Source: M55B144 sp964550615 (GTDB taxonomy: Bacteria; Bipolaricaulota; Bipolaricaulia; UBA7950; UBA9294). Taken from it: a stretch of DNA of 64,000 bases. How positions within the stretch are numbered: the stretch's first letter is position 1; each line of letters begins with the position of its first letter. Below are positions 42,949 to 50,905 of the stretch, one piece after another. The position numbers and the translations under genes were made by a program. A model generated the notes under the pieces. The model saw nothing but the letters and a program-made list of their open reading frames with translations, was not told where the DNA came from and did not search any database. The stretch spans positions 1 to 64,000 of the forward strand of contig CAZKAB010000005.1 in NCBI GenBank assembly GCA_964550615.1, read 5' to 3'.

Positions 42949-43467
42949 ATGAAGGTAAAAATCGTTGAGCGACACACTACCCCAAGCGATGCTTTGCGTG
43001 ACTATGTACTGGACAAGACCGATGGATTGAAGAGATACTTCGATCGGATCATCAGCATCGATGCCGTCTTGGCAGTTGAGAAAGAACGACAGATAGCTGA
43101 TTTGCACGCGCATCTGACGAACCGGAAGTTGATCATGGCGCACGAAGAATCTTCTGACATGTACGCATCGATCGACAAAGCAATCGATCGCCTCAAACGC
43201 CAGTTGGTCAAGTACAAAGATCATCTCAACGATCATGGGGCCGAAGCCTCCAGCGAGAAGGATGAAGAAGTTCCCGCCGCGACTGATCGCGAAATCATCC
43301 GTACGAAAACGTACTTCCCGAAACCGATGACGCCGGAAGAGGCGGCGCTGCAACTCGACGCTCTGGAGCGAGAATTTCTTGTGTTCGTGAACGCGGAAAG
43401 CGATCAAGTGAGCATCATGTATCATCGTCGGGATGGAAACTACGGGTTGATCGAACCAAGACGTTAG
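42949..43467 (+). CDS. hpf: Ribosome hibernation promoting factor, long form
   Basis: 172-aa factor that dimerises or silences ribosomes in stationary phase. The N-terminal HPF/RaiA domain (KVKIVERHTTPSDALRDYVL, DAVLAVEKERQIADLHAHLT, MYASIDKAIDRLKRQLVKYK) is followed by an acidic linker. The C-terminal dimerisation domain (RTKTYFPKPMTPEEAALQLD, VSIMYHRRDGNYGLIEP) is intact. AAGGAGGGGG precedes the ATG. It has its own strong promoter and lies 26 bp before the PP-loop gene, suggesting co-transcription. Confidence 0.93.
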   Translation: MKVKIVERHTTPSDALRDYVLDKTDGLKRYFDRIISIDAVLAVEKERQIADLHAHLTNRKLIMAHEESSDMYASIDKAIDRLKRQLVKYKDHLNDHGAEASSEKDEEVPAATDREIIRTKTYFPKPMTPEEAALQLDALEREFLVFVNAESDQVSIMYHRRDGNYGLIEPRR

Positions 43468-43493
43468 GGGAGGAGAATGCCCAAGGACAACGC

Positions 43494-44573
43494 GTGGTAA
43501 CAGCACTCGCCCTGTTTTCAGGCAGTCTGGCCAGCCAGCTGGCGGTGCGATTGATCGAGCGCTCGTCGGTCGTTGACAGGATCTTTCTGCTGCACTTTCG
43601 GTCTCCGTTTTTCGAGGAGTACGATGAAGTACGCGAACTCGTCAAGAGCGAATGGCCGACGGTCACGTTTCGTACTCAGTCCTTGAAGAAAGACTACCGC
43701 CGTCTGGTGAACATCATTCCCGGGCACTCATTCTTGCTGTTCCGCAGCTGTCTCAGCTGCCGGACGCTCATGCTTTCTCGCGCCATCCGTTTCATGCAAC
43801 GCGTTAAGGCTGATTTCATCGTCACAGGCGAGGTTGCTGGGCATAACGGTCTCTCTGAACGCGAGATGGAGAGGATCACGGAGGACTTGGGAATTGGCGG
43901 GCTTGTGTTGCGCCCGCTCTCAGCGCGCCTTTTGCCAACAACAATCCCCGAGATCAAGGGGTGGATCAAGCGAGAGCGCCTTGGAGACCTGCGTGACGGC
44001 GATGATGAACGCCTGGCAGAATGGGGACGATCACTGGGGCTGATACCGGATGATCCCGAACCCCGTCCCTGTCGATGCAAACTGACTATTCCGGGTTTCG
44101 GCGAGAGGCTGGGGAACCTGTTCGAGGAAGAGAGCTTCACTCTCAACACACTGAAGCTGTTGGAATTTCGTCTCTACTATAAGTATGACCCCGATGTGAA
44201 GCTAGTTCTGGCGGTCGATGAAGACGAGAAGAGGACGCTGCAGACGTACTTCTTACCACAGGATCTGCGTGTCTATCTCCCGACGCACCGAGGCCCAATG
44301 ACGCTTGTACGTGCCAACTGGGCAGGCAAGTCTAAGCGTGAAACACAAGAGATCATCACGATCGCCGGACGAATCACTGCCATGTACAGCGATGCCGCTC
44401 ATCTTGCAAGTGTCCCTGTCAAGTATCGGTTTGAGCAGGATGACGAAACGCAGCAATTGAATGTGCTTCCGTTCCGGTCGCCGGATGAGATCTCACGGGA
44501 TTGCTTTTCCTGCGAGCTTTGCTCAAGCGATGAAATCTCACTGGCTTCGCCGCTTGAAAAACATGCCGAGTAA
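43494..44573 (+). CDS. PP-loop ATPase-like (ThiI/MnmA-like) protein with degenerate motif
   Basis: 359 aa. The sequence follows the ThiI/2-thiouridylase-like family of deep-branching bacteria: ADFIVTGEVAGHNGLSEREM, LVLRPLSARLLPTTIPEIKG, CRCKLTIPGFGERLGNLFE, and a C-terminal extension resembling the NFACT-R-like tail. The ATP-binding PP-loop, normally SGGxDS, reads SGSLASQLA here, and the usual cysteine-rich acceptor stretch is CLSCRTLML. It may be an inactive or altered tRNA-modification enzyme. The start is a GTG at 43494 with AAGGA six bases upstream. Confidence 0.65.
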   Translation: MVTALALFSGSLASQLAVRLIERSSVVDRIFLLHFRSPFFEEYDEVRELVKSEWPTVTFRTQSLKKDYRRLVNIIPGHSFLLFRSCLSCRTLMLSRAIRFMQRVKADFIVTGEVAGHNGLSEREMERITEDLGIGGLVLRPLSARLLPTTIPEIKGWIKRERLGDLRDGDDERLAEWGRSLGLIPDDPEPRPCRCKLTIPGFGERLGNLFEEESFTLNTLKLLEFRLYYKYDPDVKLVLAVDEDEKRTLQTYFLPQDLRVYLPTHRGPMTLVRANWAGKSKRETQEIITIAGRITAMYSDAAHLASVPVKYRFEQDDETQQLNVLPFRSPDEISRDCFSCELCSSDEISLASPLEKHAE

Positions 44574-44581
44574 GGTATACT
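44554..44581 (+). promoter_or_regulatory. Candidate promoter for the FmdB-type gene
   Basis: TTGAAA (44554-44559), 16-nt spacer, TATACT (44576-44581), at the end of the PP-loop gene, roughly 95 nt before the ATG at 44682. Confidence 0.5.
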
Positions 44582-44681
44582 CGGAATTGGTGCTTTAGGT
44601 CTGAATACGTCGAGCAACGCGCAATACGAATTCAGAATAGAAAAAGAAAACGACAACCCCCAGAAGGGCAAAGGGGGCAGT

Positions 44682-44909
44682 ATGCCTTTTTATCGCTATA
44701 AGTGCGTCCATTGTGAGACGGTTTACAAGGTTCTACAGCAGAAGGGAAACGGATCTTCGGTAGTCTGCCCGGAATGCGGGAGCAGGGAGGCCGGACGTTT
44801 GCTTCCCCGCATTGGCGTGATATATAGGGGAAACGGATACTACAGTACCGACTACGCGAGGAAAGGGAAGAATGGTCGGGCGACCGCGGCCGCCAAGGCC
44901 GAGGAGTGA
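44682..44909 (+). CDS. FmdB-family zinc ribbon protein
   Basis: 75 aa. The four zinc cysteines are in YKCVHCETVY and VVCPECGS. RIGVIYRGNGYYSTDYARK after them is the classical FmdB tail. The family is ancestral to regulators of formamidase but its usual role is unclear. AAAGGGGGCAGT precedes the ATG. A hairpin follows before rpoC. Confidence 0.88.
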   Translation: MPFYRYKCVHCETVYKVLQQKGNGSSVVCPECGSREAGRLLPRIGVIYRGNGYYSTDYARKGKNGRATAAAKAEE

Positions 44910-44952
44910 GCACTTGGTCCATCTCTTCAGACGAAGTTTATGAGTTTACGGC

Positions 44953-44977
44953 GGTCCCGTTTTGACGGGACCCTTTT
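44953..44977 (+). terminator. Rho-independent terminator or attenuator before rpoC
   Basis: Stem GGTCCCGT/ACGGGACC (8 bp) with loop TTTG, then CTTTT. It is 43 bp after the FmdB gene and about 50 bp before the rpoC start, so it ends the upstream unit or attenuates rpoC. Confidence 0.65.
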
Positions 44978-45028
44978 GCAAGCGTGGCGCAAGCGGAGAT
45001 ACATGCGCCCAGACGTGAGGTGAGCCTA

Positions 45029-48000
45029 TTGATTTCAGGCGACGACATCAAGCGGGTGAAGTTGCAGCTGGCTTCTCCTGAAGACATGATCGGTTGGTCG
45101 CACGGCGAGGTTACCGAGTCCGAAACGATCAACTATCGCACGCATCGAGCCGAGAGAGGCGGGCTCTATGCGGAGGAGATTTTCGGCCCGGAGAACAGCT
45201 ACGAATGCGCGTGCGGGAAGTACAAAGGGAAGAAATACGAAGGGATCACCTGCGAAAAATGCCATGTTCTGGTTACTGATTCTTCCGTTAGGCGAGTGAA
45301 CATGGGACACATATCACTGGCTAGTCCAGTGGTGCACTTCTGGTTTCTAAAGGGTGTCTCAAGCCTTCTTGCGCGCCTGCTGGGAATGAAGAAGAAGGAA
45401 CTTCAACAGATCGCCTACTACGAAACCGAGCCGATGGAGCAAGCGCTCTATCTCGTAACCTCGTCGCAAGCGCGGGAAGTGCGACCGGGGGAAACGCTCT
45501 ATTCCTCTGAGGTGGAAATCCTCAGCAAAGCCTTTGATTTCGACGTCGAACAAGCGTATTTCGTCGATAGTGCGCCGGCCGTCATAGCCGAAGAGGCCGG
45601 AAGGGTCACTCTGGAGGAGAAGCGCCTTACGAACGGGGAGAAAACACAAGCAGTGGTCGTCGGATCGAAGGAATACCCGCTTGCTGGTGCCGCTGAGCTG
45701 AACGTAGAAGATGGTGATGAGGTGGAAGCGGGGGCCGTGATCGCGGATCGACCCGTGGGCGAGCTGTGTTCCAAGACCGCATTTGACATGTTGGTCGATA
45801 GCTACGGGCCTGAAGTGAGCGGAGAGGCGATTGATCGCGACATCCTGGACAGCCTTGTCTTCCTCATTACGCGAGTGAAAGATCCGGCGTTTCCTCGCCG
45901 GCTAGGCGACCGCATTACATACTTGGATAAGCGTGCCTACGAGCGGGTTTATCCGGATGGATTCGTCGCCGCCACAGGCGCGGCGGGGATCAAGGGACTC
46001 TTGGAGAGAACGAACTTCGACGATCTTCATCGCGACTTGACCGACGAGCTCGAGCACGAATCGGCGATGGGAAACCGGAGGCGGCTGATTAAGCGGCTTG
46101 AAGTCGTTGATCAGCTGCGCGATTCGGAGAACAACCCGCAAGACATGATCCTGGAAGTAATACCCGTACTGCCGCCGGCGCTGCGCCCAATGATCCAGCT
46201 GGAAGGCGGGAAGTTTGCTACCACGGATCTGAACGACCTGTACCGTCGCATTATCAACCGCAACAACCGGCTGAAAAAGCTCAATGACATGGGCGCGCCG
46301 GAAGTCATCCTACGTAACGAGCGCCGCATGTTGCAGGAAGCGGTGGATGCGCTGATCCACAATGAGAAGAAGGAGAGTCCGATTCGCGGTCGCGACAACC
46401 GTCCCCTCAAGTCCCTGTCCGAACGGATTCACGGGAAGCACGGGCGCCTTCGGCGTAATCTTCTCGGACGGCGCGTGGATTACTCGGGGCGAGCCGTAAT
46501 CGTTGTCGATCCAAAGCTGAAGCTCTCTCAATGCGGCATACCGAAGAAGATGGCCCTCGACCTGTTCAAGCCGTTCATCCTCCATTATCTCGAGACGACC
46601 ACGTTCTCTGATTTCGATGAGATAAAGAACAAGGCCCTGCGTGGGGGGATGCCCGAAGTATGGGACATCCTGGAGAAGCTGATCAAGAGCCATCCGGTAC
46701 TCTTGAATCGTGCTCCCACATTGCATCGCTTGTCGATGCAGTCATTCGAGCCGATCCTTGTCGACGGCGACGCCATTCATATCCATCCATTGGTATGCAC
46801 ACCGTATAATGCGGATTTCGATGGTGACCAAATGGCGGTCCACCTTCCCCTATCCCCGGAGGCGATCGCTGAGGCACGTGAATTGATGGCTGCGCCACGG
46901 AACATCCTTTCGCCGGCGCATGGAGAACCGCTGAGCTTGCCTACGCAAGACCCGGTGTACGCTTACTATTACCTGACCCTGCTCGACCCGGACGCACAAG
47001 GGGCCGGTAAGTACTTCCGCGACCTCGACGAGGCGTGGCGGGCGCATGAGGACGGCTTTGTCGACCTCCATAGCCCGGTCAAGATTCGCATCGACGGGCG
47101 CCTCATCGATACGACGATCGGCCGCGCAGAACTGAACAGCATATTTCCGGAAGAGATTCGCAACTACGAGCGGATCATGGACCGTCCTGCGATCAAGAAC
47201 GTGATCATGGAGTGTCATCACCGCTTCGGGTGGGAAAAAACGTCCGAGGTGCTGGACAATCTCAAGGACCTGGGCTTCAAATACGCGATGCTCTCGGGAT
47301 TGACGATCTCGATCAAGGACTGCCTCATCCCACCGGAGAAAGAGGGGATCATCAACAACTCCTATGCGGTGGTGAAACGTATTGAGACCATGTATCGCCT
47401 CGGTTTGGCGACGGACGACGAACGCCGCCGTGCTGTGATTCGTGTGTGGCGACGAACGGTGGATGACGTGGAAGACGCGACAATGGAGAATCTGCGTCAA
47501 CACAAATACAACTCTGTCTATGGGATAGTCAATTCCGGAGCCCGTGGCGGCCCGGATCAGGTGAAACAGCTGTGCGGCATGCGCGGACCGATGGCCGGCC
47601 CTTCCGGCGACATCATCGAACGCCCGGTTGTTTCCAACTTTCGCGAAGGCTTGGATATGATGGAGTACTTCATCTCTACACATGGCGGGCGAAAGGGAGC
47701 GGCGGACACGGCCTTGAAAACGGCGGATTCCGGATATCTGACCCGGCGCCTTGTCGACGCCACCTCGGATACGATCGTGCGTAGGTTGGACTGTGGAACA
47801 TCGCAGGGAGTGGACATTGATCCGCTCCGATTCAGCAAGCACGATTTGATGGAATCGATTGAGGAACGCATCTATGGCCGAGTGACGGCACGACCGATTA
47901 CAGACCCCGAAACCGGCGAAGCCATCATCGATGCCGATCAATGGATCTCGCACGAGATGGCGGAACAGGTCGGGCGTCTGGAGGCAGTGCTTCCGTTGAG

Positions 48001-49963
48001 CGGCAAGGGAATAGAGCGCTTAGTCGGAACGAAGTGCGTGGGCGATGTACACGATCCTAGTGGCGGAAGAGTGATAGTGCAGGCCGACGAGCTTCTCACG
48101 CCGCGGCTGGTGGAGAATCTAAAGAAGGCCGGCATAAAAGAGATAACGGTTCGCCCGCAGATTGTTATCCGTTCACCCATGGTCTGTGAAACCATTAACG
48201 GCGTCTGCCAGCGGTGCTACGGCTACGATATGAGCAATCACAAGCCGGTGGCGCTGGGTACGGCAATCGGCGTTATTGCCGCGCAGTCGGTCGGAGAGCC
48301 CGGTACTCAGTTGACGATGAGGACATTCCACACCGGAGGCGTTGCCGGCGAAGACATCACACAGGGCCTCCCGCGTGCCGAAGAGTTGTTCGAAGCGCGC
48401 AAGGCGATGAAGAGTGCGGCAGCTGAAATCTCGCCGCTTGATGGACACATCATCTCTGTAACGGCGATGGAGACGGGAAAAGATCGTGTGGAGATCGTCG
48501 GGGAACAACGCGTCATCCAGATTCCATCTGTGTTGCACCCGGCGGAAGAAGGCGATGAAGTCGATGTTGCACATCTGATAGATGCTGCGAGCCCGTGCGC
48601 GGGCGAGGTGTTCCTGTTTGAGACGGATGCAGGGAAGTCAATGTTGGTGCTCGATTCGGATGCCGGCGACCGTTCGTACGTTCTGCCGCATGGTTCCGTC
48701 CCCTGCGTGAACGATGGAGACCCGGTAGTAGTGGACGATGCGCTCACCGAAAGGTTCAACATCGAACCGCTAGTGGCAGGGAGCGCCGGCACGGTCAGCC
48801 TACCTGAAGGTGGAGAGAGGGTGTTCCACATTGTGAACGCGAATGGGGAGATAACGGAGTACGAGATCCCGTACGGAGCACGCATGATGGTTGAAGATGG
48901 CGCCACTGTGCGGATGGGAGACCAGGTCACTTCGCGCTCGAAACCGATCTACATTGCATCCGAGTCAGTGGGGAACGCTACCCGCCACGGAGATCGAATC
49001 ATCGTACGAAACCCCGAAGGCCGTTCGATCCTGTTTCCTGTTACGGCGAATGTCTCTCCGCTCGTCGGAAACGGAGCGCGGGTAAGAGAGGGTGAAAAAC
49101 TCGTACAGGTGGAAGTTCCTGACGCCGAGAGCCTACAAGTGGAGAAGGCCGAGGTTGATGGTGAAGTGACGCGCCTCAGTGTTCGCGCAAAGAGCGAGGT
49201 TGAAATCGATCAGATGGCGATGATCCGTTCCGGCGATAAGGTGAGAAAGGGCGATCTCCTCACCAAAGGAGTCGTTGCGCCTCATCTGCTCCTTGATCTA
49301 GCCGGAGTGAACAAGACGCGCGAATATCTGCTGACCGAGATCCACAAGGTCTACAAGGCGCAGGGTGTAGATATAAACGACAAGCACATTGAGGTGATCA
49401 TACGACAGATCCTAAACAACGTGCGCATTGTCGATTGTGGTGATTCACGGTTCCACCTGAACGATCTTATCCTGCTGGAGGAGTTCCAGCACGAAGTGCG
49501 CGCCCTTGTCGAATGGAATCAAAGAGCCGAACGAAAACGCGATGCGGCGATCGGTGAACCGTTGGCAGAGGACATCGTTTCTGATGGACACCTGTTTGCG
49601 ACGACCGGTGATCCCCTCACACAGGAGATCATGAAGGCAGCATGGAGTGAGGGTTTGACGGAGCTCACGATTCGTCAGGGAGAAGAGCCGGTATCAGTGC
49701 CTCTGGAAGAGAAACGTCTCCCCAGCGGTGAACGGGAGCTGCTGCGGATATCCAAGGCGGCACTCAAGACGAAAGGGTGGCTGTCGGCCGCTTCATTCCA
49801 GCGCACGACGAAAGTGTTGTCGGAAGCGGCCTTGCGTGGGGATGTCGATGAGCTGGACGGACTCAAGCCCAGCGTCATAGTCGGAAAGCGGATCCCCGCC
49901 GGTACAGGCTTTGTTGCTGTTGAGGAAGAGACGGATGCCCCATTAGAGGAAGCGGCTGCTTGA
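45029..49963 (+). CDS. rpoC: DNA-directed RNA polymerase beta-prime subunit, expanded
   Basis: 1644-aa catalytic subunit, using the TTG at 45029: GAGGTG lies six bases upstream and MISGDDIKRVKLQLASPEDM matches the family N-terminus. Zinc ribbon Cys60, Cys62, Cys75, Cys78. Active-site NADFDGD is at residues 594-600. The trigger-loop segment LTMRTFHTGGVAG starts at about 1095. Two regions are larger than in E. coli or Thermus. One lies between about 130 and 370. The other is about 290 residues between ELFEAR (about 1120) and VVAPHLLLDL (1416), containing repeated beta-strand motifs such as PYGARMMVEDGATVRMGDQV and ARVREGEKLVQVEVP that look like sandwich-barrel hybrid repeats. rpoB is not upstream. 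Confidence 0.96.
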   Translation: MISGDDIKRVKLQLASPEDMIGWSHGEVTESETINYRTHRAERGGLYAEEIFGPENSYECACGKYKGKKYEGITCEKCHVLVTDSSVRRVNMGHISLASPVVHFWFLKGVSSLLARLLGMKKKELQQIAYYETEPMEQALYLVTSSQAREVRPGETLYSSEVEILSKAFDFDVEQAYFVDSAPAVIAEEAGRVTLEEKRLTNGEKTQAVVVGSKEYPLAGAAELNVEDGDEVEAGAVIADRPVGELCSKTAFDMLVDSYGPEVSGEAIDRDILDSLVFLITRVKDPAFPRRLGDRITYLDKRAYERVYPDGFVAATGAAGIKGLLERTNFDDLHRDLTDELEHESAMGNRRRLIKRLEVVDQLRDSENNPQDMILEVIPVLPPALRPMIQLEGGKFATTDLNDLYRRIINRNNRLKKLNDMGAPEVILRNERRMLQEAVDALIHNEKKESPIRGRDNRPLKSLSERIHGKHGRLRRNLLGRRVDYSGRAVIVVDPKLKLSQCGIPKKMALDLFKPFILHYLETTTFSDFDEIKNKALRGGMPEVWDILEKLIKSHPVLLNRAPTLHRLSMQSFEPILVDGDAIHIHPLVCTPYNADFDGDQMAVHLPLSPEAIAEARELMAAPRNILSPAHGEPLSLPTQDPVYAYYYLTLLDPDAQGAGKYFRDLDEAWRAHEDGFVDLHSPVKIRIDGRLIDTTIGRAELNSIFPEEIRNYERIMDRPAIKNVIMECHHRFGWEKTSEVLDNLKDLGFKYAMLSGLTISIKDCLIPPEKEGIINNSYAVVKRIETMYRLGLATDDERRRAVIRVWRRTVDDVEDATMENLRQHKYNSVYGIVNSGARGGPDQVKQLCGMRGPMAGPSGDIIERPVVSNFREGLDMMEYFISTHGGRKGAADTALKTADSGYLTRRLVDATSDTIVRRLDCGTSQGVDIDPLRFSKHDLMESIEERIYGRVTARPITDPETGEAIIDADQWISHEMAEQVGRLEAVLPLSGKGIERLVGTKCVGDVHDPSGGRVIVQADELLTPRLVENLKKAGIKEITVRPQIVIRSPMVCETINGVCQRCYGYDMSNHKPVALGTAIGVIAAQSVGEPGTQLTMRTFHTGGVAGEDITQGLPRAEELFEARKAMKSAAAEISPLDGHIISVTAMETGKDRVEIVGEQRVIQIPSVLHPAEEGDEVDVAHLIDAASPCAGEVFLFETDAGKSMLVLDSDAGDRSYVLPHGSVPCVNDGDPVVVDDALTERFNIEPLVAGSAGTVSLPEGGERVFHIVNANGEITEYEIPYGARMMVEDGATVRMGDQVTSRSKPIYIASESVGNATRHGDRIIVRNPEGRSILFPVTANVSPLVGNGARVREGEKLVQVEVPDAESLQVEKAEVDGEVTRLSVRAKSEVEIDQMAMIRSGDKVRKGDLLTKGVVAPHLLLDLAGVNKTREYLLTEIHKVYKAQGVDINDKHIEVIIRQILNNVRIVDCGDSRFHLNDLILLEEFQHEVRALVEWNQRAERKRDAAIGEPLAEDIVSDGHLFATTGDPLTQEIMKAAWSEGLTELTIRQGEEPVSVPLEEKRLPSGERELLRISKAALKTKGWLSAASFQRTTKVLSEAALRGDVDELDGLKPSVIVGKRIPAGTGFVAVEEETDAPLEEAAA

Positions 49964-49988
49964 CAGTTTCCGCGAAGAAATCTATAAT
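49960..49988 (+). promoter_or_regulatory. Consensus promoter of the str/S10/spc operon
   Basis: Perfect TTGACA (49960-49965), 17-nt spacer, perfect TATAAT (49983-49988). The -35 box overlaps the rpoC stop codon (49961-49963). Leader to rpsL about 17 nt. It is the strongest promoter I see in the window. Confidence 0.88.
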
Positions 49989-50011
49989 CCACCACGATTT
50001 GGAGAGTGAAT

Positions 50012-50383
50012 ATGCCGACGATTAATCAGCTTATCCGATTGGGACGAAAACCGAAGACGAAGAAGAGCAAGGCCCCGGCACTCGGCTCCTGTCCTCTGCG
50101 CCGTGGGGTATGCACACGCGTATACACGCGTACCCCAAAGAAGCCGAACTCAGCGCTGCGAAAAGTGGCGCGCGTTCGACTCAGCAACGGCAAAGAGGTC
50201 ACGGCCTACATCGGTGGGGAAGGGCACAACCTTCAGGAGCACTCCATGGTCATGGTCCGCGGCGGGCGCGTCAAGGATCTGCCTGGTGTCCGCTACCACA
50301 TCGTGCGCGGAACACTGGACACCGAGGGTGTAGAAGGCCGGAAGCAGGGTCGCTCGAAATACGGCGCGAAGAAGGGGAGCTAG
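50012..50383 (+). CDS. rpsL: 30S ribosomal protein S12
   Basis: 123 aa, decoding-centre protein. MPTINQLIRLGRK start, PLRRGVCTRVYTRTPKKPNS with the streptomycin-site PKKPNSALRK, and GVRYHIVRGTLDTEGV. GGAGAG precedes the ATG at 50012. The Lys of TPKKPNS (K42-equivalent) is wild type. First gene of the long ribosomal operon. Confidence 0.98.
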   Translation: MPTINQLIRLGRKPKTKKSKAPALGSCPLRRGVCTRVYTRTPKKPNSALRKVARVRLSNGKEVTAYIGGEGHNLQEHSMVMVRGGRVKDLPGVRYHIVRGTLDTEGVEGRKQGRSKYGAKKGS

Positions 50384-50393
50384 GGAGGATAGG

Positions 50394-50852
50394 ATGCAGA
50401 TACCAGGTCGTGATGTCAAAGCTGACATCAAATACAGCAGTACGCTCCTCGCGAAATTGATTAACTACATCATGCAGGATGGCAAGAAGGCGACCGCTGA
50501 AAAGGTCGTCTACGATGCGCTGAGCGAGATTGACGAGCGAAGCGATACTACCGCGCTTGAGGTATTCAATGCCGCATTGGCCAATTGCTCGCCGCGATTG
50601 GAAGTGCGCACCCGCCGTGTAGGTGGTGCAAACTATCAGGTACCTTATGAGGTCCCGCAGGATAGGCAGATTGCCCTTGCTTTGCGGTGGATTGTCCGAG
50701 CTGCCCGTGAGCGAAATGGGCACACTATGGCCGGGCGCCTCGCTGCGGAGATAATGGAGGCAGCACGCAAGGAAGGGAAGGCGTACAACAAGAGGTTGGA
50801 CGTTCACCGCATGGCTGAAGCAAACCGGGCATTCGCCCACTATCGCTGGTAG
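50394..50852 (+). CDS. rpsG: 30S ribosomal protein S7
   Basis: 152-aa primary 16S-binding protein of the 30S head. GRDVKADIKYSSTLLAKLIN, RTRRVGGANYQVPYEV and AYNKRLDVHRMAEANRAFAH are diagnostic. It starts 10 bp after rpsL with GGGAGGATAGG upstream. Confidence 0.98.
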   Translation: MQIPGRDVKADIKYSSTLLAKLINYIMQDGKKATAEKVVYDALSEIDERSDTTALEVFNAALANCSPRLEVRTRRVGGANYQVPYEVPQDRQIALALRWIVRAARERNGHTMAGRLAAEIMEAARKEGKAYNKRLDVHRMAEANRAFAHYRW

Positions 50853-50905
50853 CCTGGCCCAGATTTCCCTTTTCATTTCAGTAATTTACAAGTGAGGGTC
50901 TTCCT

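Noticed and set aside
43477..43500. Seven-codon minigene (MPKDNAW) with a perfect ribosome site before the PP-loop gene
   Set aside because: It could suggest a frameshifted start, but the GTG at 43494 has its own AAGGA and gives the expected family N-terminus. I see no evidence that the short frame is functional.
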